Positions 50,011 to 61,288 of a stretch of 64,000 nt of DNA are shown here, piece after piece; the stretch's first letter is position 1; each line of letters opens with the position of its first letter. This DNA is from Muscardinus avellanarius. Lineage: Eukaryota > Chordata > Mammalia > Rodentia > Gliridae. Under the pieces are notes generated by a model. That model was not told the origin of the DNA. It searched no databases and worked only from the letters and a program-made list of their open reading frames with translations. The DNA is taken from positions 137,695,227 through 137,759,226 of the forward strand of contig OY726561.1 in assembly GCA_963383645.1 (NCBI GenBank), written 5' to 3'. The position numbers and the translations under genes are program-made.

Positions 50011-50239
50011 GTAATTCTTTTAACCAGAACGTAAGGGTGTGAGATGGCGATGTGGGTTCTTATTCTTAGCTAGTTTAGGAAAAGAGCCCCAGAAGTATAC
50101 TGCTACAAGCTTAAGCAAATTTTCTTATTACAAAGGTAGAAAAAAGGGACAGAAAGTTAAAGCACTGCGTCAGAGGGATGCAGTGGAGTGCCCGGAAATA
50201 AGGCACTGAAGTTTTTGAAAATAGAACAGTTTTTATGAG

Positions 50240-50640
50240 GATTTATGATCTCCCATCCTGATTAACCAATAGTCTTTCTATCTGATCCTGACCTGGTGTA
50301 GGTGTGGGCAGTACACTGACTTCATTTTAAATTTCTTCCATGACTTCCTCTCGATCATATTGCACTTTTCTTTAAGGGCATGGTTGGGTTCGATTTCTGT
50401 AGTTTTGCTTCGTATTTTTAGGCAGTATTTATAAAATACTGGTCTGCAGTTTTCTACGTTTTCAGATCTGGGTAGCAGAGTTAACGCTGGCCTTGTAAAC
50501 ATTGATTGGACGTGGTCTTAACTCTTCTTCACGCTTTAGACTATTTCAACAGCATTGGAGATCTTTGTTCTTTGTAGGTTGTGCAGAAATTGAATCTCCT
50601 GTGAAATTGTCCATATTCGATATTTTCTGTCTTTTGGTTT
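50240..50640 (-). mobile_element. Old L1 ORF2 fragment, minus
   Basis: agttaacgctggccttgtaaac, cttaactcttcttcacgc and ttgtgcagaaattgaatctc follow the antisense order of L1 ORF2 reverse transcriptase sequence, with many substitutions. Confidence 0.6.
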
Positions 50641-50647
50641 TTCTTTT

Positions 50648-50850
50648 TGGGGTACTAGGGTCTGGACCCAGGGGCAGTCTACCTCTGAGCCACACCTCCA
50701 GTCCTTTCTTTCTTATTTTTAAAATTTTGAAACAGGTCTCACTAGGTTGCTGAGAGTTTCACTAAGTTGCTGAGGCTGGCCTTGAACCTGCAATCCTCCC
50801 GTCTCAGCCTTCCAAGTACTGGGATCACAGGTGTGTGCCACCATCCCTGG
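50648..50850 (-). mobile_element. B1-dID SINE, minus
   Basis: It runs from ttggggtactagggtctgga to gccaccatccctgga. Confidence 0.92.
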
Positions 50851-51438
50851 ATTTATATCAATTTTTAACTTAAGCTTAACCTTGAAAAATAGTTAATGAT
50901 TAAACAGGACTCTCAACAAGGTTCACGGGAAGGAGACTAAACTCAAACAATTGAATGAAAAACCATGTTCCAAAGGCAGTAAGACATGGCACTAATTGAA
51001 AGCTTTTTATTATCAAATCTTGTGACTGGGCTTTATTTCATTCTCACCTTCACCCTGGAAAGTTCTCTCCAGTGTTTGCTGAAATCTTAAGGACACGATG
51101 CACTGTGAGGCGTGCTGGTGAAACAGAGAAAAACAGAGCTCAGTTGCTCTCAGGAAATATTTCAGAGCGAGACAGTGTCATCAGCTAAAGCAATAATTAC
51201 CCAACAGGTGGTGTGTGCAGAGTGCTTACTTAGAGAACACAGAGGCATCTGCTTTGTGTTACTGTTTCTCCACGCGTCCTCCCATATGGATCCTTAACAA
51301 ACATCCCAGACCTGCAGGTTGACCCGGGACCACAAGCGTTGCTGCATGTACAGCCTCTTGTGTGTTCCTCTGCTTTTCTTAAACTGTTTGCTCTCTCTTC
51401 TCTCCCTCTCCCCCTCTCTCTCCCCAAAACAAAAATAG
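50851..51438. other. Intergenic sequence, nothing recognised
   Basis: I see no gene or clear repeat. A pyrimidine-rich run lies at 51390-51423. Confidence 0.5.
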
Positions 51439-51514
51439 AAAGGGATGGAGGTATAGCTCAGAGGTGGAATGCCCCTTCATTCAATCCCCAGCAACACACA
51501 CACACACACACACA

Positions 51515-51562
<48 letters not shown>
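51439..51562 (+). mobile_element. ID-half fragment with (CA)n(CT)n tail
   Basis: gggatggaggtatagctcag to caatccccagcaac is followed by about 26 bases of CA and then about 45 of CT. Confidence 0.88.
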
Positions 51563-51567
<5 letters not shown>

Positions 51568-52136
51568 CCAAGAAGCTCCCCTCTGAATGATAAAGGCTGA
51601 GCCTGCTTAACAAGGCTTCTCACCTGCCATATTCTCCTCCCCATGCCAGCCCTGCACCTCTGGATCATGAAGGAGGAGCCACAGACACATCATCTTGCGG
51701 GTAATTGTTCCTGAGGGGGAACCATGACAGCCTCGTTTGACTATTGGCGTAATCCGAATTTGTGTATGGAAATTAGATACAAATACGTTGTTTTCGGCCT
51801 CTCCCAATATTCCCTGCTGCTCCTTTGCTTCCTACGTGCCGATAGGGCAATGCTATTAATAATAATAATGCTAAGTAATAGCAATGCTATTATTTCTCTA
51901 GTGGTGGCTTAAACAGGACACCTTGGTGTGTCTTAGATTTTTTCTTTTCATCTTCTGAGTCCTTGCACATCAAATTGTCACCAAGTCCTGCCAAGTGTTA
52001 AAACTAGAATCTCATTCTCTGGTGCTCACTACATGGTTAATTAATGTTAACTCTAATGTCCAGACACCAAATTAGCCACTTTCCACCAAGCTGATGAGCT
52101 TCTTTGAGAATCTATAACCTTATCTTTCGAGGATAC
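51563..52136. other. Intergenic sequence, nothing recognised
   Basis: I see no gene or clear repeat apart from a short taataa run near 51855. Confidence 0.5.
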
Positions 52137-52580
52137 TGTGCTAGTTCCCTACAGCTGCTATAGCAGGTTTCCGCAATCTCATTGCCTTACGACAATATAC
52201 GTCTACTATCTTCTGGTTCTGCAGGTCCTAAGCGTGAGCTGGGTTTCTTGTGGCTGATCTCCTGATGCCGCAAGACCGCGTTTCCTGAGGAGGCCTGGGG
52301 AAGCAGCCTGCTCTTTTCCATTCCTAGGGTTGGCCTGCACTCCTTGGCTTGTGGTCTGCTTCTGTGTTTTAAGCAAGCCATGACCGCTTGAATCTTCCTC
52401 ATATGACATAGCTCTGACCTTGACTCTTCTTTTCCTTCCTCATGATTACACTGCGCCTGTTTAGATAACCTGAGATAGTCCCCCTCCTTATTTCATCTGT
52501 CACTATCATCGTCCTTCACAGTTCCAGGGATGCGAATGCGGACATCTCTGGGTGATCATCTTCTGCTCGCCACAGAGACC
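52137..52580 (-). mobile_element. MLT1-like (ERVL-MaLR) LTR remnant, minus
   Basis: gtgctagttccctacagctgc, tctggttctgcaggtcctaag and ctccttggcttgtggtctgc resemble the antisense of an MLT-type LTR 3' end. It is diverged. Confidence 0.45.
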
Positions 52581-52589
52581 TGTCTCCTG

Positions 52590-52695
52590 GGGCTGTGGAG
52601 AAGATTCAGGGATGACCTCAGCCTGTGAAGCACTTTGCACACCGTTCAGGATGCTGTGGGCACTCAAGAAATGCTCACTTTTGGTGTGATGAGTA
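52590..52695 (+). mobile_element. MIR fragment, plus
   Basis: tgtgaagcactttgcacacc and gggcactcaagaaatgctca resemble the MIR 3' portion. Confidence 0.5.
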
Positions 52696-52708
52696 GCTTT
52701 TGTCTTTT

Positions 52709-52918
52709 TTTTTTTTATCAGTACTGGGGATGGAACCCAGGGGCATTCTACCTCCCAGCTACACCCTGGGCCCTAGTTTTTATTCTTTATTTTGAAACAA
52801 GTTCTCACTGAGTTGCAAAGGGGCCTCACTAAGAAGCCGAGGCTGTCCAGGAACGGCGATCCTCCTGTCTCAGCCTCCTGAGTGCTGGGATTACAAGCGT
52901 GCGCCACCACGCCCGGTT
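52709..52918 (-). mobile_element. B1-dID SINE, minus, full length
   Basis: It runs from atcagtactggggatggaac to caccacgcccggttt. Confidence 0.93.
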
Positions 52919-53777
52919 TAGTTTGTCTCTTAGTTCTTTTCCTTACCACTTCCCAGAACGCCTTTCACCCACAATTTCCCTTTTTCTTTTAATACTTTGA
53001 TTGGTGCATTGCAGTCTTACATAAATGTAATTCAGAGTGATAGTGGCACCCCCACACACACAGCACTTGGAGGGCCCTCCCCGGCTCCCTCCGCACTCCC
53101 TCCTTCCCCATGCAGAGGACTGATATTGACAGTGGTATTCTCACGTCTGTGCGTAACGATGACGGAAGTGATTCCTTCGTGGATCCCCTCTCTCTCTTCC
53201 TTTCCCTTCCCTTAGCCCACCTCCCTGCTCCACTGGGGTCTCTCCTCCATCATCCGGAGTCTTGTACGCCCATCACTCCCTGGCTCCCGCATATGAGAGG
53301 AAACATACAGTCCTTCACGTTTTCTGCCTGGCTGATCTCACCTAACATAATGTTCTCCAGGCTCATCCATTTCTCTGCAAATGACATGGTTTTGTTCTTT
53401 ATTGCTGAGCAGAATTCTGCTGTGCGTAGAAGCACACCATTTTGTCATCCATCCCCCTGTTGATGGACACCTAGGTTGGTTCCATAATTTGGCTATTGTA
53501 AGTTGTGCTGCTACAAACATGGGCAGGCATATAGTACTAGAATGTTCTGATTTCAGTCCTTTTGAAAAGATGCCCAGGAGTGCTATAGCTGGATTCTACG
53601 GTGGATCCATCCCCAACTTTCTGAGGAATCCCTTAGCAGCTGTACCAATTTGCAATCCCATCAACAATGTAGGAGAGTTCCTATTTCCCCACATCCTTGC
53701 CAGCATTTACCGTTTTTTGACTTCTTGATGGTTGCCATTCTAATTTGCCCCTCCCTGATTGCTAATGGTGTGAAGCA

Positions 53778-53970
53778 TTTTGGGGGGGGGGCAGGTCTGG
53801 GGATGAAACCCCGGGGCATTTGATCTCCAAGCTACACCCCCTGCCCTATTTTTTATTCTTTATTTTTAAAACAGGGTCTCACTGAGTTGCGGAGGGCCTC
53901 ACTAAGTAGCTGAGGCCAGTCTCAGCCTCCCAAATGCTGAGATGACAAGCGTGCGCCACCACGCCCGGCT
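53778..53970 (-). mobile_element. B1-dID SINE, minus, inside the L1
   Basis: It runs from gcaggtctggggatgaaacc to caccacgcccggct. gtgaagcattttt/gtgaagcaattttt flank it. Confidence 0.93.
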
Positions 53971-54061
53971 AATGTGAAGCAATTTTTCTATGTATTTATT
54001 GTCCTTTCATATTTCTTCCTTTGTGAAGTGTCTCATTTAGTTCAGTTGTCCATTTCTTTTT

Positions 54062-54247
54062 CCTTATGTGGTAATGGGGATTGAACCCAGGAACATTCTA
54101 CTTCTGAACTCTACCCCAGCCCTATATTTTATTTTTTATTTTGAATAAAGTTCTCACTAAGTAGCTGAGGCTGGCCTTGAAGCTGTGATCCTCCTGTCTC
54201 AGCTTCCCAATTACTGGGATTCCAAGAGTGCCTCACCACACCCAGCT
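54062..54247 (-). mobile_element. B1-dID SINE, minus, inside the L1
   Basis: It runs from tgtggtaatggggattgaac to cctcaccacacccagctc. A tca(g/a)(t/c)tgtccattt-type duplication flanks it. Confidence 0.92.
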
Positions 54248-55013
54248 CAACTGTCCATTTATTGATTAGGTTACTTGTTTTTTAAGTGTTAAGTCTGTTA
54301 AGTACTTTGTATACTCTCTATCAGAGGAAGGATTGGTTAGAACTTCCATTCTGTAGGCGCTCTCTTTAGATTCTCGATGGTTTCCTTTGATGAACAGAAA
54401 CTTTTTAGTTTAATTCTATTTTATTTATTAATTCTTGTTTTAATTTCCTGAGCTTTGGGAGTCTTATTGAGGAAGTTTTTACTTGTGCTTATGTGTTAGA
54501 GCTTTGCACTTAGGCCTTCCTCTAGTAACTTCAAAGTGTCTGGTCTAATTTCCAGGTCTTTGGTCCATCTTGAATTAACTCCCGTGCAAGGTGAGAGGTA
54601 AAGATTTAGCTTCACTTTTTTTCAACTGGGTAATGGGTTTTCCCAACACCATTTGTTCAAAAGGCGATCTTTTCTCCAATAGCTTTGTTTGGTGCCTCTG
54701 TCAAAAATCAGTTGGCTCTAAGTGTGTAGATTTATTTCTGTATTTTATATTCTGTTCCACCGGTTTTTATTACTATAGCTCTGTTGTATAATTTGAAGTA
54801 AGGAATTGTGATGTCTCCTAAGTGGGTCTTTTGTTTCTCCATATAAAATTTAGGACTGATTTTTCTAGGTCTAATGACATTGGTATTTTGATAGGTGTTG
54901 CATTGACTCTGTAGATTTTGGTACAATGGCCATTTTGATAATATTTATTCTGCCTATCTAAAAGCAAGGGAGACTTTTTCATCTTATGAGATATTCAGTT
55001 TTTTTTCTTTAGT

Positions 55014-55016
55014 GTT

Positions 55017-55055
<39 letters not shown>

Positions 55056-55268
55056 TTTTCTGGTGGTACTGGGGGTGGAACCCAGAGGCTTTCTACCTCC
55101 AGGCTATACTCCCAGACCTTTTTTAAAATATATTTTATTTGGAAACAGGGTCTCACTAAGTTGCTGAAAGCCTCACTAAGTAGCTGAGGCTGGCTTCGAA
55201 CCTGTGCGATCCTCCTGTCTCAGCCTCCCAAGCGCAGGGATTACAAGTGTGCGCCATCACGCCCGGCT
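55014..55268 (-). mobile_element. B1-dID SINE, minus, with (ATTT)n tail, inside the L1
   Basis: About 45 bases of attt lead into ggtggtactgggggtggaac, ending catcacgcccggc. ttctttagtgttttat/tcttctttagtgttttat flank it. Confidence 0.93.
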
Positions 55269-55392
55269 TCTTCTTTAGTGTTTTATAATTTTTATTGTAA
55301 AGGTCTTTTTACCTCTTTGGTTATATTTATTCCTAGGTATTCTATTGTTTTGAGGGTATGAGTTACAGTTTTATTTTTAGGACCATTGTCAA

Positions 55393-55814
55393 GCTGGGTG
55401 TGGTGGCACATACTTGTAATCCCAATACTTGAAAGACTGACACAGGAGGATCAAAAGTTCAATACCAATGTCAGCAGTGCAGCGAGGCCCTCAACAACTT
55501 AATGAGACCCTACTTTAAAATAAAAAAATAAGGCCAGGCGTGGTGGCACACGCTTGTAATCCCTGCATTTGGGAGGTGGAGACAGGAGGATCACGCAGGT
55601 TCGAAGCCAGCCGCGCTGGCTTAAGAGACCCTGTTTCCAAATAAAAAAAGTATAAAAATAGGTCCGGGAGTGTAGCCCAGAGGTAGAAGGGCTTCCAGGA
55701 ACCCCAGTACCACCAAAATAAATAAATAAATAAACAAATAAATAAATAAATAAATGTAAAATAAAATAGGGTCAGAGGTATAGCTCAGAGGTATAACACC
55801 TTTGGGTTCAATCC

Positions 55815-55820
<6 letters not shown>
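55393..55820 (+). mobile_element. B1-dID SINE split by a younger copy
   Basis: The outer pieces are 55393-55531 and about 55757-55820 (gggtcagaggtatagctcag to caatccctagtaac). Confidence 0.9.
55532..55756 (+). mobile_element. B1-dID SINE, young short subtype, nested, (AATA)n tail
   Basis: It has ccagccgcgctggctt and gcttccaggaaccccagtacc, followed by about 37 bases of aata. Confidence 0.93.
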
Positions 55821-55864
<44 letters not shown>

Positions 55865-55885
55865 CCACCACCACCACCACCAATA
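55820..55885 (+). repeat. (CA)n then (CCA)n microsatellite at a SINE end
   Basis: About 40 bases of CA repeat pass into a seven-unit cca array. Confidence 0.95.
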
Positions 55886-56079
55886 ACAACAACCAGTGTC
55901 CCCATATTTTCCCTATCTTTAGTTCCTATTCTATTCCCCTTCTGTTCCTCTGCTAACCTGTGCTGTCTCTCTATATGACTCACTGTTCTCTAATTGTTGA
56001 TTTATCCACTTTCCACCCCAATATAAATATAAGTAACATTGGCTTCCCTTGGGAGCTCCTTAGAAAGGTCGAATCCAAG

Positions 56080-56157
56080 CCCTCCCTTACCCCGTCCAAT
56101 GATTCAGAATCTGTGTTTTATCAAGATCTATATAAGTCTGAGAACTATTCTGGAACA
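56080..56157 (+). mobile_element. MER5A/B fragment, plus
   Basis: aatgattcagaatctgtgtt, ttatcaagatc and agtctgagaactattctg match the right half of the MER5 hAT elements. Confidence 0.6.
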
Positions 56158-56159
56158 CA

Positions 56160-56500
56160 AATGCTTGGTAAGTAGTAGGTGCTCAATATATGTTTGTTTA
56201 ATAAAACAATAAATACCAGGCACTTGTGTTCAGTATGGGAAATATATAAATAACAGGTATAATCCTCTACAGTCTTTGACTGTATCATGCCCTTCTATTT
56301 CTTTCTGTTTCTGTGTTGCCTACATCATGGTTGTCTGGGAATGGTTTAAAGGTGGGAGCTTAAGCTCCTTCAGAATTACACACATATTGGAGTCCAGATA
56401 GGCAAGTGCTTCTGTCTTTATCTCTTACCATCACATCTCAGCACCTGGGACAGTGCCTGGTCCCCAGCGCTGTGAATACTGTTGACTATTAAATCCATGT
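56160..56500 (+). mobile_element. L2-like 3' region(s), plus
   Basis: gtagtaggtgctcaatatat (56174 on) and cagcacctgggacagtgcctgg with a run to 56495 both resemble L2 3' ends, probably two fragments. Confidence 0.5.
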
Positions 56501-56513
56501 TCTTTTTCCCTAG

Positions 56514-56660
56514 TAAGAAACTCCTCCCCAACGAGGGAACCATTTTGAGGTCAAACGCATTCAGAAAGGTACTCATTTTGCCAAGAGAAACAGAATCCCT
56601 TTGTCTCTGTCTCAGCTCAGGAGCCTGCTTATTCCTAAGAACCCGCAGGCAACTGCTCTG
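56514..56660 (+). other. Exon-like segment bounded by consensus splice sites
   Basis: gttctttttccctag is a good acceptor at 56513 and CTCTG/gtaagtaaag a good donor at 56661. The 147 bases between are open in one plus-strand frame. I recognise no product. In human the plus-oriented upstream neighbour would be CPNE4 5' exons, but there is no evidence linking this segment to it; it could be chance. Confidence 0.25.
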
Positions 56661-56823
56661 GTAAGTAAAGCATTAAAATAAGAGAAAGGGAGAAAACATT
56701 TCATGACTTTGTCCCCAAAGACAGAAGGGATTTGAGGGCCAATAACTGACAGAGTAAGCAGGAGAATTCTTCATGGACAAACACTGGCCAAGTCTCTGTT
56801 ATGAAAACCCCTCTTAAAACTCT
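56661..56823. other. Intergenic sequence, nothing recognised
   Basis: I see no gene or repeat. Confidence 0.5.
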
Positions 56824-57001
56824 GTTGGCACACACCTGTAACCTCAGTACTTGGGAAGCTGAGATAGGAGGATCACGGGTTCAGGGCTTGTCTCAGAAAC
56901 TTAGAGAGACTCTTATCAACTTAGCAAGACCCTGTTTCAAAATAAAAAAGGTAGAGCTCAGTGGTAGAATTTCTCTGGGTTCAATCTCCAATACATACTC
57001 T

Positions 57002-57058
<57 letters not shown>
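56824..57058 (+). mobile_element. B1-dID SINE ending in (CA)n
   Basis: It runs from gttggcacacacctgtaacc to caatctccaatacat, then ttctttc and about 48 bases of CA repeat. Confidence 0.9.
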
Positions 57059-57690
57059 CCTCTTTAATACATGCTCAAAGAGACACTGAAAGTCCATGTT
57101 CTGGTCCAAGAAGACAGGGCAGATTGTATCGGGCTGAAAACAGCATGAGACTCAGAAAAGTGGACCAGCAGATCTCAAACAGTCAAAGATATGAAATTGG
57201 GAGTAATAGATTCCCAGTGGCTAGGGATTTTTACCAGTCTCTTTGGGCTGAGAAGTTGAACATTGATGCCAGGCCCTTCTCCATAGATAAAGAGCCTGAA
57301 GCGTGTGCCACTAGGGCTGTGTAGTAGGGTGTACTCATTTCAGCTAATGATGGCTTGCACGGTGGTCATCAAGCCCTGGTTTAAACAGTACCTACCAGTC
57401 CTGCTCTAAATAGCTGTTTGTAGGAGGTGGATGCAGGAGACTGTTGCTCAAAGCGGGCACTCCCGGCCACCCCCTCCCCTCAATGGCTCGATAACATTTG
57501 TCTTTCTGTGAGCGTGCGCCTCATGATAATCTGCACGAGCTGTCGTCCACCTCGGGCGCAGTGGCCAGTCTTCCTGCTGGACATCCTCTTCCCCTTTGTC
57601 AAAAGCTTTCCAGACTCTCCCAAAGGGTGATTGTGCCATTACCGCTCCTGTCCCTGAGCCTTTGTGTACACCTCTGCTACAATATAAAGC
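57059..57690. other. Intergenic sequence, nothing recognised
   Basis: 57420-57640 is comparatively GC-rich and unique-looking, with several chance frames. No domain was recognised. Confidence 0.45.
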
Positions 57691-57870
57691 CAAGTTGGAT
57701 GTGGTGGTGCACACCTGTAATCCCAGGGTTTGGGAAGCTGAGACATGAGGATCACAGGTTCGAGACCAGACTCAGCCATTTTGCGAGGCGCTCAATGACT
57801 CGGCAAGGTAGAATGTCCCTGAGCACCTCAGCACCACAACAAACAAAAACAAAAATCAAAGCAACAAAAC
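57691..57870 (+). mobile_element. B1-dID SINE with deleted ID core
   Basis: It runs from aagttggatgtggtggtgca to cctcagcaccacaac; the ID A-box region is missing. Confidence 0.87.
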
Positions 57871-58304
57871 ATAAAGCCACTTATTAATCTTCTCTGCCGT
57901 CCCAGTTAGCAGTGAACTACACTATCTGATTCTTTTTCAGTATCTACCCAACTCCCGCAAATCACCAGCACATAGTAGCCATTGTGTGTTTTGGCAACTA
58001 TCGGTCTCATCAGCAGGAGAGGCAGCCAGACCTCCTCGGTTCTTGAGTGAAGGGACAGTCGATTTGCTGAGATCAAATCCTGTATCAGGGTGGACAGACC
58101 ATAACTGGTTGTACAGGAGGGAGCAATCTTCAGATATATCAGCATGATTGGAAGGAAGGCCTCTCTCGGCTTCTGGATTAATAGACCGTAGTTAGACCCT
58201 CCCCAGTGACCTAGTTACCAAATGGTTTGTGTAAGTCAATAGTATTGTAACACGCTGGCCTTTAATGTTTACTATCATACTATTATTAGGAAATTGGTGG
58301 AGAG
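57871..58304. other. Intergenic sequence, nothing recognised
   Basis: I see no gene or repeat. Confidence 0.5.
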
Positions 58305-58393
58305 CTGGGGATAGAGGTCAGTGGTATAGCACTTTCTAGCATACACAAGACCCTGGGTTCGATTCCTAGGACCCCCACCAGCACACACCCAAA
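58305..58393 (+). mobile_element. Free-standing ID element
   Basis: It reads gctggggatagaggtcagtg, tagcactttctagcatacac and gaccctgggttcgattccta. It is a complete monomeric tRNA-derived ID with B-box-like ggttcgattcc, not a dimer. Confidence 0.85.
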
Positions 58394-58528
58394 GAATCTC
58401 TAGCTATCATATATATAACATATATGGTAGATAGAAAAAAATCAGCTGAGTTTTGCCACTAGAACTTCATCTGGAACAAAGATCCAACCAAAGTGAACAT
58501 AATTCCTCCCTTAGAAAGGTATTAAAAA

Positions 58529-58785
58529 CCAGGTGTGGTGGCACATACTTGTAATCTCAGTACTTGGGAGGCTGAGAAGGGAAGATTGCAGGTAGAAGGA
58601 CCGCCCTAGCAAGTAGTGAGACTCCCATCAACCTAGCGAGACCCTGTTTCAAAATAAAATAAAGTGGGGCTGGGGATGTAGCTCAGAGGTAGAATGCCCC
58701 TGGGTTCAATCCCCAGTACAAAAGAAAGGAAGACAGAAAGAAAGAGAGAAAGAAGGAGAGAGAGAAAAAAAGAGAAAGAAAGGTA
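58529..58785 (+). mobile_element. B1-dID SINE with purine-rich tail
   Basis: It runs from ccaggtgtggtggcacatac to caatccccagtac, then a gaaa/gaga tail of about 60 bases. Confidence 0.92.
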
Positions 58786-58904
58786 TTTTTAGTGGTTTTG
58801 AGAACTTGCCAACAGCACAGTACACACTGAACCTCCTCCTCCCCTCCCTCCCTTCCTTCTTTTCTTCCTCTTCCTCTTCCTCAAACATTTACATTTTTAT
58901 TTTT

Positions 58905-59103
58905 GTTTTGGTGGTACTGGGGATTGAACCCAGGGGCATTCTACCTTTGAGCTACACCTTCAGCCCTATTTTTCTTTTGAAACAAGGTCTCACTAAGTCG
59001 CAGAAGGCCTCACCGAGTAGCTGAGAATGTCTGTGAACAGTAATCCTTCCGTCTCAGCCTCCCAAGTACTGGGATGACAAGCGTGCTCCCCCTCATCCGG
59101 CTC
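58905..59103 (-). mobile_element. B1-dID SINE, minus, full length
   Basis: It runs from gtggtactggggattgaacc to gctccccctcatccggct. Confidence 0.92.
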
Positions 59104-59627
59104 CTCAAACACTTATCGAAACTTAGACCCCGACAGGTCCCGTTTTAGGTTTTAGGCACAGGGGATACGGAGCAAAGGAAGCAGAGCCCCCACCTCCCAG
59201 ATGCTTTATTTCTGGAACTTTTCATTTGCAAGGAAAAAAAAAAAAGAGGAGAGATGGACTTTGCCATTTTAAAGTTGCACATTTTACGATTGAATCGATA
59301 GCAGGATAGTCGATAACTGCTGATAGCTTTGTGCTAATTAAGACAGAAGGTACTTTAGAAGATTACATCAGACAGTAAAATTTACCAGGTAAGTTGCCAT
59401 GAGTCCAGATTGGAGTCACTGCCCTGGACACACTCCTATTTATTAAGCACATATGGGATTTGGCCCCTGCCCTTGACAATGTCATCATCAGGGCAGTATC
59501 ATCTACGGGAATCTAAGTTCCGCGCCAGCTTAGATGATGAAAGACAGCATTCCTGTGTCTACAGAAGTGCTGGGAAACACAGGCGCCCAGGGGAAAAGGC
59601 GCCAAGGGTCCGACTTGCAAGTCTGGG
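59104..59627. other. Intergenic sequence, nothing recognised
   Basis: I see no gene or repeat. Confidence 0.5.
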
Positions 59628-60011
59628 CCAGTCACCCTCAAAGTGTGATTCCCCAGACCAGCAGCATCGTTGCCTCTCAGGAACACGTTAAAAAGGCAGA
59701 TTTTCACCAGACAGCGTGCTGGTGCACGCCTGTGATCCCAGTACTTGGGAGGCTGAGACAGGAAGATCACAGGTTCAAGACTAGCCTCTGCAACTTAGTG
59801 AGGCCCTCAGCAACTTAGACCCTATTTCAAAAGGAGAAAAGAAAAAGAAAATATCAAAAAGGTCTGAGGGCTGAGTGTGTAGCTCAGAGGTAGACTGCCC
59901 CTAAATTTAATCCCTAATACAACAATAACAAAAAAGAACCTCACTGAATACGGAATCAGTATTCCCAGATGACCTGTGGGCATGCTATACCTGTGCTCTG
60001 AAGAACCTTGA
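59628..60011 (+). mobile_element. MER5A DNA transposon split by a SINE
   Basis: The left part has accctcaaagtgtgattccc and accagcagcatcgttgc. The right part (59936 on) has ctcactgaatacggaatcag and tctgaagaaccttg, in MER5A order. Confidence 0.75.
59708..59935 (+). mobile_element. B1-dID SINE inside the MER5A
   Basis: It runs from accagacagcgtgctggtgc to taatccctaatacaac. Confidence 0.9.
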
Positions 60012-60266
60012 GGCCTGGCTCGCTTATGACTCCACCCATCTCCATGGCCACAGCTTTGATGCTTGTTGACAGGTCACTCTACGCTACGAAGCTCCCTGCT
60101 CTTGGGTGACACTGTCAGGAACAGGTGTTTTGCAAACGTGGACAGCACCAGGGTTTCTTGTAGAGCAAGGTCTGTTCTTATCCTCATAGGCTGGGGGTGG
60201 TGATATCCGAAACGCAACCAGTTTGCCAGCAGCTAACAGATTGCTATCAAAATAGTTTAAGTAAAA
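60012..60266. other. Intergenic sequence, nothing recognised
   Basis: I see no gene or repeat. Confidence 0.5.
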
Positions 60267-60492
60267 GCCGGGCATGATGGCACAGGCTTGTAATCCCAGC
60301 ATTTAGGAGGCTGAGACAGAAGGATCTCAGGATTGCAGACAGCCTCAGCTATTTAGTGAGGCCCTTTGCAACTGAGACCCTGTTTCAAAATAAAAATAAA
60401 AAAAATAGGGCTGGGAGTGTTGCTCTGAGGTAGATTGCCCCTGGCTTCCATACCCAGTACCTCAAAAAAAAAAAAAAAAAAAAAAAGAGAGA
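60267..60492 (+). mobile_element. B1-dID SINE with clear target duplication
   Basis: It runs from agccgggcatgatggcacag to ccatacccagtacctc and poly-A. aaaatagtttaagt is present on both sides. Confidence 0.94.
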
Positions 60493-60559
60493 GAAAAATA
60501 GTTTAAGTGTTGGGAGCATCTCCTCTTAAGGTATAACGAGCTTTCCCAGCTGAAGGAGG

Positions 60560-60589
60560 GATAAGGGTTCCACACCCAGTACTGCAAAA

Positions 60590-60624
<35 letters not shown>

Positions 60625-60634
60625 GTAAGTAAAT
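60560..60634 (+). mobile_element. SINE 3' scrap with (AAAT)n tail
   Basis: gggttccacacccagtactgc is followed by about 45 bases of aaat repeat. Confidence 0.8.
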
Positions 60635-61040
60635 AGAATTTCCAATCTCAGAGAGGCACACAGGTTTACAAAATAATGAGTAATGGGAGAAATTTGCAAT
60701 TTTGTCATCAGGAAGGGCTGGTATAGCCAACGTGATGAATAAGTTGTCACAGTTCTTCCCTAATGGGTTATAAATACCTGCTCACAAGTGCCCAGTTCCT
60801 CCTCTGGGTTCTCCCTAGAGCTCCCCATGACTCAGCAGCCAGCAATTAGAGCATCTTTCTTGGCACGTCGGGAGCCCCGGGGCCTTCAGTAGTGTTCGCG
60901 TCTCTCCTGATTCTTGAGCACTCCTATTTTACTGCTTGGGAGGCACAGTCAGCCCCCACCGCAGGCCCGCCTTGTGAATATGCTTACATAATAAAATTTA
61001 CTTGTAGACGCAAAGTTTCTCCTATCAATAGATTCTTGCC
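60635..61040. other. Intergenic sequence, nothing recognised
   Basis: I see no gene or repeat. Confidence 0.5.
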
Positions 61041-61092
<52 letters not shown>

Positions 61093-61288
61093 CATGCGAT
61101 TGAACCCAGGGGCATTCTATCTCCGACCTATACCCTCAGCCCTATTTTTTATTCTCTATTTTGAAACAAGGTCTCAGTAAGTTGCAGAGGGCCTCACTAA
61201 GTAGCTGAGGCTGGCTGTGAACCTGTGATCCTCCTGTCTCAGCTTCCCAAGTACTGGGATTACTAGAGTGCGCCACCATGCCCGGTTT
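61041..61288 (-). mobile_element. B1-dID SINE, minus, with (GT)n(GA)n at its 3' end
   Basis: About 38 bases of GT and 14 of GA are followed by atgcgattgaacccaggggc and end accatgcccggtttg. Confidence 0.92.

Larger units (their letters stand above)
52985..55378 (-). mobile_element. 5'-truncated L1, minus, with three SINEs inside
   Basis: Blocks such as ccataatttggctattgta, aatcccatcaacaatgtag, aggttacttgttttttaagt, gagctttgggagtcttattg and cattgactctgtagatttt are the antisense view of L1 ORF2 and its 3' UTR (52985-53380). About 1.8 kb of L1 remains after subtracting SINEs. ORF2 is heavily disrupted. Confidence 0.92.

Noticed and set aside
58305..58393. A tRNA gene, because of the B-box-like ggttcgattcc
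   Set aside because: The A box is embedded in an ID consensus and no cloverleaf or tRNA 3' end is evident, so it is an ID retroposon.
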